Positions 40,715-49,887 of a stretch of DNA of 64,000 nucleotides are shown here, one piece after another (positions within the stretch are counted from its first letter, which is position 1; each line of letters starts with the position of its first letter). The position numbers were made by a program, and so were the translations under genes. The stretch lies in assembly GCA_047608075.1 (NCBI GenBank), contig JBLKRX010000003.1, positions 62,001-126,000 of the forward strand. Direction: 5' to 3'. The stretch is from Ferdinandcohnia humi_A. Lineage in GTDB: Bacteria; Bacillota; Bacilli; Bacillales; Bacillaceae_L. The notes beneath the pieces were generated by a model. It worked only from the letters and a program-made list of their open reading frames with translations, did no database searches and had not been told where the DNA came from.

Positions 40715-41893
40715 GTGAGAGAAGCAGTAATAGTAGCGGGTGCAAGAACCCCGGTTGGAAAAGCGAAAAAAGGTACACTTGCTAATGTACGACCTGATGA
40801 TTTAGGTGCATTAGTAGTAAAAGAAACACTTAGACGCGCAGGAAACTATGAAGGAAATATAGATGATTTAATTATCGGATGTGCAATGCCAGAGGCAGAG
40901 CAAGGTTTAAATATGGCTCGTAATATTGGAGCTCTTGCTGGACTACCGTACACAGTTCCAGCAATTACAATCAATCGTTATTGCTCATCTGGCCTTCAAT
41001 CAATTGCATACGCTGCAGAAAAAATTATGCTAGGTCACTCTGATACGGCAATTGCAGGTGGAGCAGAATCAATGAGTATGGTTCCAATGATGGGCCATGT
41101 TGTACGTCCAAATGTGAAGCTTGCAGAAACTGCCCCTGAATACTATATGGGCATGGGACATACGGCTGAACAAGTAGCTGTTAAGTTCGGTGTAAGTCGT
41201 GCAGATCAAGATTCATTTGCAGTGAGAAGTCACGAGCGTGCAGCAGCAGCTATAAAAGCAGGTAAATTCGTAGATGAAATCGTTCCAGTTGATGTGACAT
41301 TACGTTCAGTTGATGCGAACAATAAGTTAGTTGAAAAACAAGTACAATTTTCGCAAGACGAAGGTGTTCGTGAGGATACAAACCTTGACGTATTAGCAAA
41401 GCTTCGACCAGCATTTTCAGTTACAGGTTCTGTAACTGCAGGTAACTCTTCACAAACAAGTGATGGTGCAGCAGCTGTAATGGTAATGGATCGTGAGAAA
41501 GCAGTAAGCTTAGGATTAACTCCATTCGTAAAATTCAGATCATTTGCAGTAGCTGGAGTTCCGCCAGAAGTAATGGGAATTGGACCTGTTGCGGCAATAC
41601 CAAAAGCGCTTAAGCAAGCAGGCTTAGAACTTTCAGATATTGGGTTATTTGAACTAAACGAAGCATTTGCTTCTCAATCTCTTCAAGTAATTCGTGAATT
41701 AGGACTTGATGAAGAAAAAGTAAACGTAAACGGTGGTGCAATAGCATTAGGACATCCACTTGGTTGCTCGGGAGCAAAATTAACACTTACTCTTATGCAT
41801 GAAATGAAACGACGTAAAATCCAATTTGGTGTTGTTACTATGTGTATCGGTGGCGGAATGGGAGCAGCTGGAGTATTTGAACTTTTAGCTTAA
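40715..41893 (+). CDS. fadA: Acetyl-CoA acyltransferase (thiolase) FadA
   Basis: 3-ketoacyl-CoA thiolase of 392 residues that cleaves ketoacyl-CoA to acetyl-CoA and shortened acyl-CoA. Catalytic residues are Cys90 (NRYCSSGLQ), His347 (LGHPLGCSG) and Cys377 (MCIGGGMGAAG); NEAFASQSL is the conserved NEAFA loop. The start is GTG 40715 with ATGGGGGGAA upstream. It follows fadN by 151 bp, a gap in which I see no other gene, and is followed by a hairpin before fadE. Confidence 0.96.
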   Translation: MREAVIVAGARTPVGKAKKGTLANVRPDDLGALVVKETLRRAGNYEGNIDDLIIGCAMPEAEQGLNMARNIGALAGLPYTVPAITINRYCSSGLQSIAYAAEKIMLGHSDTAIAGGAESMSMVPMMGHVVRPNVKLAETAPEYYMGMGHTAEQVAVKFGVSRADQDSFAVRSHERAAAAIKAGKFVDEIVPVDVTLRSVDANNKLVEKQVQFSQDEGVREDTNLDVLAKLRPAFSVTGSVTAGNSSQTSDGAAAVMVMDREKAVSLGLTPFVKFRSFAVAGVPPEVMGIGPVAAIPKALKQAGLELSDIGLFELNEAFASQSLQVIRELGLDEEKVNVNGGAIALGHPLGCSGAKLTLTLMHEMKRRKIQFGVVTMCIGGGMGAAGVFELLA

Positions 41894-41907
41894 AAAATAG
41901 CTTTTCA

Positions 41908-41944
41908 TCAAAAGAGGCTAATCCACCTCGGATTGGCCTCGATA
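41908..41944 (+). other. Intercistronic hairpin between fadA and fadE
   Basis: GAGGCTAATCC / GGATTGGCCTC forms an 11-base stem with one G-U pair but is followed by GATAAAAA rather than a T run, so it is more likely an mRNA stabilising stem than a terminator. Confidence 0.45.
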
Positions 41945-41970
41945 AAAATAACTACTAGGGAGGAAATAAA

Positions 41971-43755
41971 ATGTCAAATGCAACTGAAAAGGTAGTACTA
42001 GGCGGAGGCTTCTTGATTGAGGATATCGAAGCAGACCGTATTTTCACTCCAGAAGACTATTCTGATGAACATAAAATGATTGCGAAAACTACTGAGGATT
42101 TTATTGAAAACGAGGTAGTTCCACAAATTGAACATATCGAAAACCATGAGTTTGATCGTACAGTTAAGCTTTTAAAGGAAGCTGGGGAACTAGGATTACT
42201 AGGTGCTGATGTCCCTGAAGAGTATGGCGGTTTAGGATTAGATAAAATTAGCTCTGCTTTAATTACTGAAAAAATGGCTAAAGCTGGTGGATTCTCATTA
42301 TCACATGGTGCTCACGTTGGAATTGGTTCTTTACCAATCGTTTTATTCGGAAATGAAGAGCAAAAGCAAAAGTATTTACCAGGCCTTGCTTCTGGTGAAT
42401 TACTTGCTGCATACGCATTAACTGAGCCAGGTTCAGGTTCTGATGCACTTGGTGCAAAAACAACTGCAAAACTTAATACAGAAGGAACACACTACGTATT
42501 AAATGGTGAAAAACAATGGATTACAAATGCAGGCTTTGCAGATGTGTTTGTTGTTTATGCAAAAATTGACGGAGAGCATTTCTCTGCATTTATCGTAGAA
42601 AAAAATTACCTAGGAGTATCAACTGGAGCAGAAGAAAAGAAAATGGGTATTAAAGGGTCATCTACACGTACATTAATTTTAGAGGATGCATTGGTACCAA
42701 AAGAAAATCTTCTTGGTGAAATTGGTAGAGGTCATGTTATTGCATTCAATATTTTAAACATCGGTCGTTACAAATTGGGTGTAGGAGTTGTTGGAGGCTC
42801 TAAGAGTGCATTTGAATTAGCAGTAAAATATGCGAACCAACGACAACAATTTAAGCAACCAATCTCAAAATTCTCACTTATTCAAGAAAAGCTTGCAAAT
42901 ATGGCTACTAAAATCTTTGCTGCGGAGTCTAGCGTATACCGTACCGTAGGTTACTTTGAAGATCGCATGGGCCAATTATCCGATGAAGAAGTTAAAAATG
43001 GTAAAGAAGTAGCTAAATTAATTGCTGAGTATGCAATTGAATGTTCAATCAATAAATTCTTTAATACAGAAGTGCTTGACTATGTTGTTGACGAAGGCGT
43101 ACAAATCCACGGTGGATATGGCTTCATGCAAGAATATGATATTGAAAGAGCATACCGTGATTCACGTATCAACCGTATTTTTGAGGGAACAAACGAAATC
43201 AATCGTTTATTAGTACCAGGCACTTTCCTTCGTAAGGCACTAAAAGGTGAACTACCTTTACTTCAAAAAGCACAACAGCTCCAAGAAGAACTAATGATGC
43301 TTATGCCTGAAGAAGTAGGCGATGGTGTTCTTGAGCAAGAGAAATACCTAGTTCGCAATGCGAAAAAGGTAGGATTAATGATTGCTGGTTTAGCTGCACA
43401 AAAATATGGTCCACAATTAGAAAAGGAACAAGAAATCTTGGCTAATATTGCTGATATCGCAGCAAATATTTATGCTATGGAATCAGTAGTTCTTCGTGCT
43501 GAAAAAGCAATCAACAAATCTGGTGTAGAAAAGAACCAACAAAAAGTTCTTTATACTCAAGTATTTGTTCAAGAAGCATTTAACGAAATTGAAGCACATG
43601 CAAAAGAAACACTTGTTGCTGTTGAGGAAGGCGATACTCTACGCATGATAACTTCAGCACTACGGAAATTAACTCGTCATACTCCAATTAATGTCATCGC
43701 TAAGAAGCGTGAAATCGCTGCAACACTAATTGAAGCGGAAAAGTATACAGTTTAA
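41971..43755 (+). CDS. fadE: Acyl-CoA dehydrogenase FadE
   Basis: FAD-dependent acyl-CoA dehydrogenase of 594 residues, about 200 longer than classical ACADs because of a C-terminal helical extension (about 420-594), as in YusJ. FAD-binding signatures AYALTEPGSGSDALGAKT and QWITNAGFADVFVVYAK are present, as are GGYGFMQEYDIERAYRDSRI and EGTNEINR near residues 375-405, carrying the catalytic Glu region. GGGAGG precedes ATG. It catalyses the first step of the cycle completed by fadN and fadA. A hairpin terminator follows. Confidence 0.95.
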   Translation: MSNATEKVVLGGGFLIEDIEADRIFTPEDYSDEHKMIAKTTEDFIENEVVPQIEHIENHEFDRTVKLLKEAGELGLLGADVPEEYGGLGLDKISSALITEKMAKAGGFSLSHGAHVGIGSLPIVLFGNEEQKQKYLPGLASGELLAAYALTEPGSGSDALGAKTTAKLNTEGTHYVLNGEKQWITNAGFADVFVVYAKIDGEHFSAFIVEKNYLGVSTGAEEKKMGIKGSSTRTLILEDALVPKENLLGEIGRGHVIAFNILNIGRYKLGVGVVGGSKSAFELAVKYANQRQQFKQPISKFSLIQEKLANMATKIFAAESSVYRTVGYFEDRMGQLSDEEVKNGKEVAKLIAEYAIECSINKFFNTEVLDYVVDEGVQIHGGYGFMQEYDIERAYRDSRINRIFEGTNEINRLLVPGTFLRKALKGELPLLQKAQQLQEELMMLMPEEVGDGVLEQEKYLVRNAKKVGLMIAGLAAQKYGPQLEKEQEILANIADIAANIYAMESVVLRAEKAINKSGVEKNQQKVLYTQVFVQEAFNEIEAHAKETLVAVEEGDTLRMITSALRKLTRHTPINVIAKKREIAATLIEAEKYTV

Positions 43756-43763
43756 TTATTCAT

Positions 43764-43795
43764 ATATGAAAAAGCTCCGCAGGGAGCTTTTTCTA
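43764..43795 (+). terminator. Terminator of the fadNAE operon
   Basis: AAAAAGCTCC-GCA-GGGAGCTTTTT followed by CTATTG; compact and GC-paired. Confidence 0.8.
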
Positions 43796-43970
43796 TTGTG
43801 ATATATAATAGGTTCACAAACATATCGTATATTTTTTGTTTTTCATGCAGGAGAAAAGAAAAAGAAGTCGAAATTAATCAAAGGTATTTCTAAAGGTTTT
43901 TATTTCATTTTTTTATATGGTAAAATATCAAATGGTAGTGGCATCATTTTTTATATAGGTGGTGAGAATC

Positions 43971-44330
43971 TTGTCATTAATGTTTTATTGGTATCCTAAA
44001 TGTGGAACATGTCGAAATGCAAAAAAATGGTTGGAAGAGCAGCAGCTTCCATTCGAAGAAATACATATTGTTGAAAATCCACCATCAAAAGAACAATTAG
44101 AAAAAATGTTTAAAAATAGTGGATTAGAACTTAAGAAGTTTTTTAACACTAGTGGTCAAAAGTATCGTGAACTTGGTATAAAAGATAAGGTAAATACTGC
44201 ATCTGAAGACGAATTACTGGAGCTCCTAGCTTCAGACGGTATGCTAATTAAGCGTCCTCTTGTTACAGATGGTTCAAGGGTTACTGTTGGTTTTGATGAA
44301 AAACAATATGAGGACACTTGGAAAAGATAA
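43971..44330 (+). CDS. yusI: ArsC/Spx-family thioredoxin-fold protein YusI
   Basis: Thioredoxin-fold protein of 119 residues. It opens MSLMFYWYPKCGTCRNAKKWL with the CxxC pair Cys11-Cys14, and contains KRPLVTDGSRVTVGFDEKQYE, the ArsC/Spx-family strand with Arg-Pro. Unlike Spx there is no evidence of an RNA polymerase interface that I can read. The start is TTG 43971 because AGGTGGTGAG lies four bases before it; longer frames to 43959 overlap this site. The order yusI-gcvH is as in B. subtilis. A thiol redox or arsenate reductase-like role is possible; none is proven for YusI. Confidence 0.85.
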   Translation: MSLMFYWYPKCGTCRNAKKWLEEQQLPFEEIHIVENPPSKEQLEKMFKNSGLELKKFFNTSGQKYRELGIKDKVNTASEDELLELLASDGMLIKRPLVTDGSRVTVGFDEKQYEDTWKR

Positions 44331-44443
44331 AAATGGGATGGAAGGCCAAATGGTCTTTTAGATAAAGTTCTGTTGATAGTTTTACCAATGGAGCTTACAT
44401 ATAAGTTAGAGATTAGATAAAATAACTATCGGAGGTTACACAA

Positions 44444-44827
44444 ATGAATTTGCCTAAAGAGTTACGTTATACGGAAGAGCATGAATGGGTAAAAGTTGAA
44501 GGGAACCAAGTACGAATTGGAATAACTGATTTTGCACAATCTGAACTAGGTGATATTGTGTTTGTTGAACTACCAGAAGTTGGTGATGAGATTAAAGCGG
44601 ATGAGCCATTTGGAAGCGTTGAATCAGTTAAAACTGTTTCTGAATTGTACGCGCCAATTAGTGGTAAGGTAGTTGCTGTAAACGAAGACCTTGATGATAA
44701 TCCGGAATTTGTAAATGAATCTCCATATGAAAAAGCATGGATGATTATTGTAGAGCCAGCAAATGCAGGAGATGTTGATAACCTGATGACTGCTGAGCAA
44801 TACGAAGAAATGGTTAATGAAGATTAA
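44444..44827 (+). CDS. gcvH: Glycine cleavage system H protein
   Basis: Lipoyl carrier protein of 127 residues for the glycine cleavage system; in Bacillus it is also the relay for lipoyl transfer to other 2-oxoacid dehydrogenases. Lipoylated Lys63 lies in SVESVKTVSELYAPISG, and RYTEEHEWV plus GDIVFVELPEVG mark the family. ATCGGAGG precedes ATG 44444. No gcvT or gcvP occurs nearby, as in B. subtilis. Its stop codon touches a dispersed repeat. Confidence 0.97.
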   Translation: MNLPKELRYTEEHEWVKVEGNQVRIGITDFAQSELGDIVFVELPEVGDEIKADEPFGSVESVKTVSELYAPISGKVVAVNEDLDDNPEFVNESPYEKAWMIIVEPANAGDVDNLMTAEQYEEMVNED

Positions 44828-45018
44828 CTTTATTCAGCAGAAGTCCCCACTTTTATAAGTGTAGGATGAATGCAATAGAGCATACAATTCAGTCGGGGTT
44901 CAATCTCCGACTGAATAATGGTAAAGCCTCCGGCGGATGCCTCAGATTTTTAAAGGAAGTTTTTCGAGCAAGCCCGAAAAAAAATCTGGGCGCAAATCCG
45001 CCAAGGCGCATTTGATTA
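44827..45018. repeat. Dispersed hairpin-rich intergenic element, copy 2 (short form)
   Basis: Starts ACTTTATTCAGCAGAAGTCCC, contains the stem ATTCAGTCGGGG / CTCCGACTGAAT (44887-44918), the block CCTCCGGCGGATGCCTC, AGCAAGCCCGAAAAAAAATC, and ends CCAAGGCGCATTTGATTA. It aligns over its full length with copies 1 and 3, but lacks the extra segment of copy 1. It begins at the gcvH stop codon. Confidence 0.8.
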
Positions 45019-45024
45019 AAAGGT

Positions 45025-45067
45025 GAGAACTGGTAAGGGATAATTCCTCTATTCAGTTCTCTTTTTT
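45025..45067 (+). terminator. Terminator downstream of gcvH and repeat copy 2
   Basis: GAGAACTG pairs with CAGTTCTC across a 21-nt loop, followed by TTTTTTG. Confidence 0.65.
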
Positions 45068-45125
45068 GTTTAGTTTCAAGCGTAATGGACAACCTACTAG
45101 TAATACCGAAGGAAGGGTGTTTTAT

Positions 45126-45371
45126 ATGGTATTGAAGAATTCGCGCATTGAAATAACAGACCGTGTAGTAGGGAAATTAAAAAATAATGAAATGAATTTA
45201 TATGTTGAACAAGAGCCAATCGGAAAAATCAAGTTCTCAAATGATGGGCCAAAATATGAATTAAAACAGGGTTACGAGTATGAAGAAAACAAAATCTATA
45301 CGTATGCAGATATATCGACAAGCCCTGATATGAAATATGTTGATTGTGACGATGAAAACGGGTGGTGCTAA
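45126..45371 (+). CDS. yusG: YusG-like protein (DUF2553)
   Basis: Small protein of 81 residues with alternating beta strands (RIEITDRVVGKLKNNEMNLYVEQEPIGKI) and an acidic C-terminus with two Cys (YVDCDDENGWC). It matches YusG of B. subtilis in position, length and sequence pattern. ATG 45126 has GAAGGAAGG upstream; the frame to 45066 has no site. Function is unknown. Confidence 0.8.
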   Translation: MVLKNSRIEITDRVVGKLKNNEMNLYVEQEPIGKIKFSNDGPKYELKQGYEYEENKIYTYADISTSPDMKYVDCDDENGWC

Positions 45372-45401
45372 GGTAGTGGATGATTCCCACTGCCTTTTTT
45401 C
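45371..45401 (+). terminator. Terminator after yusG
   Basis: GGTAGTGG / CCACTGCC (one G-U pair) followed by TTTTTT. Confidence 0.7.
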
Positions 45402-45527
45402 AAATTCGTTAGAAATATAAATCACCAAATAACTGAACGAAATATAAAATGAAGGAAATGAAGCTAAAACATCGAATATATATATAGAAATCCATGAGAT
45501 TGTACACTTGAAACTAGGTGATGAATT

Positions 45528-45875
45528 TTGTCCACTGATACAGAGAAAGTAATAATTGTAGAGGGGAAATCAGATAAAAAGAAAATTGAGACAGTCATCA
45601 ATGAGCCGATTGAGATTATTTGTACAAATGGAACAATTAGTATTTCGAAATTAGATGAATTAATTGATCATTTATTTAATAAGGAAGTATATATTTTAGT
45701 TGATGCTGATAATGCAGGAGAAAAACTACGAAAGCAATTTAAACGTGAATTTCCAGAGGCTAGACATCTTTTCATTGATAAAACCTATCGCGAAGTGGCA
45801 ACAGCTCCTGAACAACATATTGCAACTGTCCTACTCTCTGCAGATATAGATGTCCATGCTGAGTATCTATTTTAA
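45528..45875 (+). CDS. yusF: Toprim-domain protein YusF
   Basis: Single Toprim domain of 115 residues. The catalytic signature is complete: Glu in KVIIVEGKSDKKKIE (about residue 12) and DADNAG (about 64) for Mg2+ binding; KTYREVATAPEQHIATVLLSA follows as in RNase M5-type Toprims. The start is TTG 45528 with AGGTGATG six bases upstream. It matches YusF. Such small Toprim proteins are putative nucleases or primase-like enzymes; substrate unknown. Confidence 0.85.
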   Translation: MSTDTEKVIIVEGKSDKKKIETVINEPIEIICTNGTISISKLDELIDHLFNKEVYILVDADNAGEKLRKQFKREFPEARHLFIDKTYREVATAPEQHIATVLLSADIDVHAEYLF

Positions 45876-45990
45876 GCCATAGATTATGATATAAGAAACA
45901 ATCGTACTCGTTTGGTGCAACATCCTTTCAACTCGTTAGCGAAGGTGATAAAATACAAGATAAAGACTAAGGTAAAGGTTGCATATTGTT

Positions 45991-46293
45991 ATGAAAGAAT
46001 TGAATGAAAAAGAAATAGATGAGTCAATTTCAAATGAACAAAATTTTTATCTGTATTTATATACACCCATGTGTGGAACGTGCCAGGTAGCGTCAAAGAT
46101 GCTTTCTGTTGTTAAAGAATTACTTCCTGCTATAGCAATTGGTAAAAGTGATTTAAATTATATTCCCAAAAAAGCTATTGAGTGGGAAATTGAAAGTGTT
46201 CCCTGCTTATTGCTGTTTAAAAATGGAACAATTTATAAAAAGGTGTATGCCTTTCATTCAGTACCTTACTTACTTGAAACAATAAACGAGTAA
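45991..46293 (+). CDS. yusE: Thioredoxin-like protein YusE
   Basis: Thioredoxin-fold protein of 100 residues. The redox site is Cys-Gly-Thr-Cys in LYTPMCGTCQVASKM (about residues 30-33), with the cis-Pro motif SVPCLLLFKNG later. Cytosolic, no signal peptide. ATG 45991 is taken with AAAGGT upstream; TTG 45979 is an alternative start. It follows yusF by 115 bp, and a strong terminator follows it. It may reduce a specific disulfide partner; none is known. Confidence 0.85.
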   Translation: MKELNEKEIDESISNEQNFYLYLYTPMCGTCQVASKMLSVVKELLPAIAIGKSDLNYIPKKAIEWEIESVPCLLLFKNGTIYKKVYAFHSVPYLLETINE

Positions 46294-46325
46294 AAGCATC
46301 GCCAACATTTGGTGATGTTTTTTTT
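46294..46325 (+). terminator. Terminator after yusE
   Basis: GCATC-G-CCA-ACATT-TGG-T-GATG followed by eight Ts. Confidence 0.8.
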
Positions 46326-46387
46326 ATTGCATTTTTTAGAAAAAGAGGTATGATATTTAGGGAGTCGAAACAATTTAGAGGTGTCGC

Positions 46388-47662
46388 ATGGGGTTATTTA
46401 ACGACTGGAAAAAACAGTATAAATCTTACAATGAAAATATTAAACTATTCATTCTAGCGACCATTTTTACGCAAATTGGAATGGGTATTTTTATGATTAT
46501 GTACAATTTTTATATTAGAGAGCTCGGTTATCCAGAACAAACGAATGGTACAATCATTGCAATGACCTCCCTAGCCTCAGCCATTATTCTTGTACCGGCT
46601 GGAATAATGAGTGATAAGATCGGGAGAAAAAAAATCATGGCCATTGGTGTAGTTATTTCTACACTAGCCCTTTTTTTTCGAAGTGTATTAGATGTGGAGC
46701 AACTATTAATTGCAACCGCATTTCTAACGGGTTTATCTACTGCTTTCATTCAAGTTTCAGGTGTACCTTGGTTAGCTGAAAACTCAACACCATCTCAGAG
46801 AGTACACTTATTTGCATTTCAATCAGCCATTATGATGGTTGCACAAGTTATAGGGAATATTGCTGGAGGAGTATTATCAGATACATTCCATTATGTTTTT
46901 AAATTTAGTGGACTGTGGAGTATAAGGATCACATTGCTGATTGCAGTCATCATTTATTTGGCTGGAATTCTTCCAATCTTCAGGATGAATGAGGTCCGAA
47001 AGGAAAAAACAAATACACAGCAAGTTCATACCTTTTGGGAAAAGCTAAAAAGCAATAAAACACAATATAAAATAATTGCCATGTTTGCTTTTGCTCAAAT
47101 GGTTATCGGCTTTGGATCAGGATTAGTGATTCCGTATCTAAACCTTTATTTTTCTGACCGATTTTTGGCTAGTAACTCAGTAATAGGAGTTATTTTGTCA
47201 CTGGGTCAAGCTGCAACAGCAATCGCAATGATTATAGGACCAGCAATTGTTAGAAAGGTTGGGGAGGTTCGTGCAGTTGTATATCTTCAATTATCATCAC
47301 TGCCATTCTTGCTTTTAACTGGTTACACGGAGAACCTATATATAGCAGCGATTGGATTTTTGTTTAGACAGGCATTAATGAATGCAGGAAACCCAATTCA
47401 ATCCTCGCTCATTATGGGAAGGGTAGATGATTCGGTGAAGGGACTTGCTAATTCCGTGAATCAAATGGTGTTCTCATTAGGATGGGCATTAATGGGACCC
47501 GTATCTACATCGATTGTCATGGTTTATGGAGCATATTGGGGATATGCATATGTCTTTACGATTACATCTATTCTCTATTTGTTTGGTTCATTGTACTTTT
47601 TATTTGTATTTAGTAGGGTACCAGAATCGACAGGGATTAAGAAGGTAGCAAAAATATCATAA
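46388..47662 (+). CDS. MFS transporter
   Basis: Major facilitator permease of 424 residues with 12 predicted helices. The motif-A loop between helices 2 and 3 reads GIMSDKIGRKKIMAIG, and the second half repeats it weakly (IIGPAIVRKVGEVRA). A cytoplasmic N-terminus of about 22 residues precedes helix 1. AGAGGTG precedes ATG 46388. It lies between terminators, upstream of the S-box region, and is likely monocistronic. Drug or metabolite export is the usual role; substrate unknown. Confidence 0.87.
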   Translation: MGLFNDWKKQYKSYNENIKLFILATIFTQIGMGIFMIMYNFYIRELGYPEQTNGTIIAMTSLASAIILVPAGIMSDKIGRKKIMAIGVVISTLALFFRSVLDVEQLLIATAFLTGLSTAFIQVSGVPWLAENSTPSQRVHLFAFQSAIMMVAQVIGNIAGGVLSDTFHYVFKFSGLWSIRITLLIAVIIYLAGILPIFRMNEVRKEKTNTQQVHTFWEKLKSNKTQYKIIAMFAFAQMVIGFGSGLVIPYLNLYFSDRFLASNSVIGVILSLGQAATAIAMIIGPAIVRKVGEVRAVVYLQLSSLPFLLLTGYTENLYIAAIGFLFRQALMNAGNPIQSSLIMGRVDDSVKGLANSVNQMVFSLGWALMGPVSTSIVMVYGAYWGYAYVFTITSILYLFGSLYFLFVFSRVPESTGIKKVAKIS

Positions 47663-47786
47663 AACTGACATATTTCTTGGGAAATAGGAGCAAATAAATG
47701 TAGCTTCTTGCATTAGTTTGTTCCTTTTTATTTATCAATTGTCGAATTAATAATTGAGAATTTATAAAAAATTCAAATTTTTATTA

Positions 47787-47815
47787 TTGACTTTTAAAAT
47801 GAATAGTATTAATAT
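47787..47815 (+). promoter_or_regulatory. Promoter of the metY S-box transcript
   Basis: TTGACT at 47787 and TAATAT at 47810 with a 17-bp spacer, about 45 bp upstream of the riboswitch aptamer. Confidence 0.65.
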
Positions 47816-47862
47816 TCAACTATATTCACTTGTTTAAAGTGCTAAAATTTAATAACAAATAA

Positions 47863-48011
47863 TCTTATCAAGAGTGGCAGAGGGAATGGCCCTATGAAGC
47901 CCGGCAACCGGTAAATTACACGGTGCTAAATCCAGCAGACATTTTTATGTCTGAAAGATAAGAAGAGAACAACGCATTTTAACCCTCTTCTTATGGAAGA
48001 GGGTTTTTTGG
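47863..48011 (+). ncRNA. SAM (S-box) riboswitch upstream of metY
   Basis: S-adenosylmethionine aptamer at 47863-47963: closing stem TCTTATC / GATAAGA, the conserved AGAGTGGCAGAGGGA, ATGAAGCCCGGCAACC and GGTGCTAAATCC. The terminator AACCCTCTTC / GAAGAGGGTT with a T run ends at 48011. ATAAGAAGAG (47958-47967) is perfectly complementary to CTCTTCTTAT (47985-47994), the antiterminator. High SAM should terminate transcription before metY. Confidence 0.95.
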
Positions 48012-48175
48012 CTTTGTAAAATAGGTTAAAAGCTGATGAAACATTAGAAGTGAAACCCGGATATTTCTCATAAGAGAATGGAAACTACCGAGTTTGCTAT
48101 AAACGCGGAACATACATACTCAGAAATTTTACTCGCGAATTCCGCATAAAATTTTTAATAAAGGGAGAGATTCGA

Positions 48176-49498
48176 ATGAGTGAAAATCAAAAAAAGTATA
48201 GACCAGAGACGGTAGCTATTCATGGTGGTCTTGTAGCAGATCCTGTAACGGGGGCTAGGGCAGTACCTATTTATCAATCTAACGCATATAAATTCAACAA
48301 TACTGAGCATGCTGCTAATCTATTTGGATTGAAGGAATCTGGCTATATCTACACCCGAATTCACAATCCTACAGTAACAGTTTTTGAAGAAAGGGTTGCA
48401 CAATTAGAAGGCGGTGTCGGTGCATTAGCTGTTGCGAGTGGAATGGCTGCGATTTCTACAGCTATTCTGAATCTTGCTAGTGCTGGGGACGAGATTGTTT
48501 CAGCCTCAACTCTTTATGGGGGAACCTATAATTTATTTGCAAATACTTTACCAAGATATGGAATACGGACAACTTTCGTTGAGCCTTCGAATGTTGAGAA
48601 TTTCCGCCAAGCTATAACTCCGAATACAAAGGCAATCTTTGCGGAGACAATCGGAAATCCTAGTCTTGATGTACTGGATATAGAGGCTGTTGCGGAATTA
48701 GCACATGAAGCTGGAATACCATTAATAGTTGATAATACTTTCGCTACCCCATATTTATGTAGACCAATTGAGCATGGAGCAGATATTGTTATACATTCTG
48801 CAACGAAATGGTTATTGGGTAATGGTACAACATTAGGTGGAATTATTGTAGACAGTGGTAATTTTGATTGGAACTCGCCTAAGTTTCCTGGTTTTACAAC
48901 GCCTGACCCAAGCTACAATAACTTAGTATACGCGGAGGCATTAGGACCAGTCGCATATATTATCAAAGCAAGGGTTCAACTATTACGTGATTTAGGACCA
49001 TCAATTAGTCCATATAATGCTTTTCAGTTTAATTTAGGACTTGAAACACTACATGTTCGTATGAAAGAGCATATAGAGAATACGCGGAAGGTTGTTCAGT
49101 ATTTAAAAGAGCATCCTGGAGTTGAATGGGTATTGTATCCTGGTGAGGACGAACACCCAAATAAGCAATTAGCTGACAAATATTTACCAAAGGGAGCAGG
49201 TGCCGTTATTGTATTCGGTATAAAAGGTGGAAGAGAAGCAGGACAAAAACTAATCAATAGCGTACAGCTTTGGTCACATGTGGCGAATGTTGGGGACGCA
49301 AAGAGTCTAATTATTCACCCGGCTTCTACAACACATCAACAGTTAGGCCCTGAAGATCTAAAGGCATCTGGGGTAACAGAAGATCTAGTTCGTCTTTCTG
49401 TAGGTATTGAAAACATAGAAGATATTCTAGAAGATTTGGAACAAGCAATTGAGGTTGCAAACGGTTTGACTTCAAAAAAATCAGTGTCAATTTCCTAA
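48176..49498 (+). CDS. metY: O-acetylhomoserine sulfhydrylase MetY
   Basis: PLP enzyme of 440 residues that makes homocysteine from O-acetylhomoserine and sulfide. The Cys/Met-metabolism PLP fold is shown by TRIHNPTVTVFEERVAQLEGG, VASGMAA, and the PLP Lys in HSATKWLLGNGTTLGGII. Length and the GNGTTLGG signature favour MetY over MetB/MetC-type enzymes (about 380). AAAGGGAGAG precedes ATG 48176. A SAM riboswitch in its leader regulates it. No metX lies in the window. Confidence 0.93.
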   Translation: MSENQKKYRPETVAIHGGLVADPVTGARAVPIYQSNAYKFNNTEHAANLFGLKESGYIYTRIHNPTVTVFEERVAQLEGGVGALAVASGMAAISTAILNLASAGDEIVSASTLYGGTYNLFANTLPRYGIRTTFVEPSNVENFRQAITPNTKAIFAETIGNPSLDVLDIEAVAELAHEAGIPLIVDNTFATPYLCRPIEHGADIVIHSATKWLLGNGTTLGGIIVDSGNFDWNSPKFPGFTTPDPSYNNLVYAEALGPVAYIIKARVQLLRDLGPSISPYNAFQFNLGLETLHVRMKEHIENTRKVVQYLKEHPGVEWVLYPGEDEHPNKQLADKYLPKGAGAVIVFGIKGGREAGQKLINSVQLWSHVANVGDAKSLIIHPASTTHQQLGPEDLKASGVTEDLVRLSVGIENIEDILEDLEQAIEVANGLTSKKSVSIS

Positions 49499-49520
49499 CA
49501 ATTCCAGATAAAAAAATTCG

Positions 49521-49549
49521 TTGACAGCCTTTTTCATAGGTGATAAAAT
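49521..49549 (+). promoter_or_regulatory. Promoter of the metNPQ S-box transcript
   Basis: Perfect TTGACA (49521) and TAAAAT (49544) separated by 17 bp, with an extended TGA just before the -10 box. Confidence 0.8.
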
Positions 49550-49599
49550 CACAATCATGTTGCGATAAACTATAATAAAAATTTCATATATGTATGTGA

Positions 49600-49761
49600 C
49601 TCTTATTAAGAGTGGTGGAGGGAAGTGCCCGATGAAACCCAGCAACCGTCAACTTTTGTTGAAATGGTGCCAATTCACTCAAAGCAATTGCTTTGGAAGA
49701 TGAGAGGAAGGATATTTAAGTATGTATGCCTTTCTGCTCTATCTTGCAGAAAGGTTTTTTC
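49600..49761 (+). ncRNA. SAM (S-box) riboswitch upstream of metNPQ
   Basis: Aptamer 49600-49708 with AAGAGTGGTGGAGGGA, GATGAAACCCAGCAACC and GGTGCCAATTC; the closing stem is CTCTTAT / ATGAGAG (one G-U pair). The terminator GCCTTTCTGC / GCAGAAAGG with TTTTTT ends at 49761. SAM excess would stop transcription of the methionine importer. Confidence 0.95.
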
Positions 49762-49763
49762 AA

Positions 49764-49887
49764 TGTCTAGCTCCATCGCCTAGCCTTCGAGGTCAAAGAC
49801 GCGCGGCAATGTAAAGACCAAAAACAACTTATTTGCCACAAAATATTTGCTTGCAGGGGCTGAGCAGGGCGCATGCGCATTTCTTAT
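49764..49887. repeat. GTCTAGCTCC-type dispersed repeat in the metNPQ leader
   Basis: Starts TGTCTAGCTCCATCGCCTAG and ends GGGGCTGAGCAGGGCGCATGCGCATTTC, matching a repeat I know to be common between genes in Bacillaceae. It contains an inner GGCAAT...ATTTGCC inversion. A decayed relative lies at 19478-19561. It separates the riboswitch terminator from metN. Confidence 0.75.

Noticed and set aside
41908..41944. Terminator separating fadA from fadE
   Set aside because: The stem is good, but no T run follows, so transcription through to fadE is likely.
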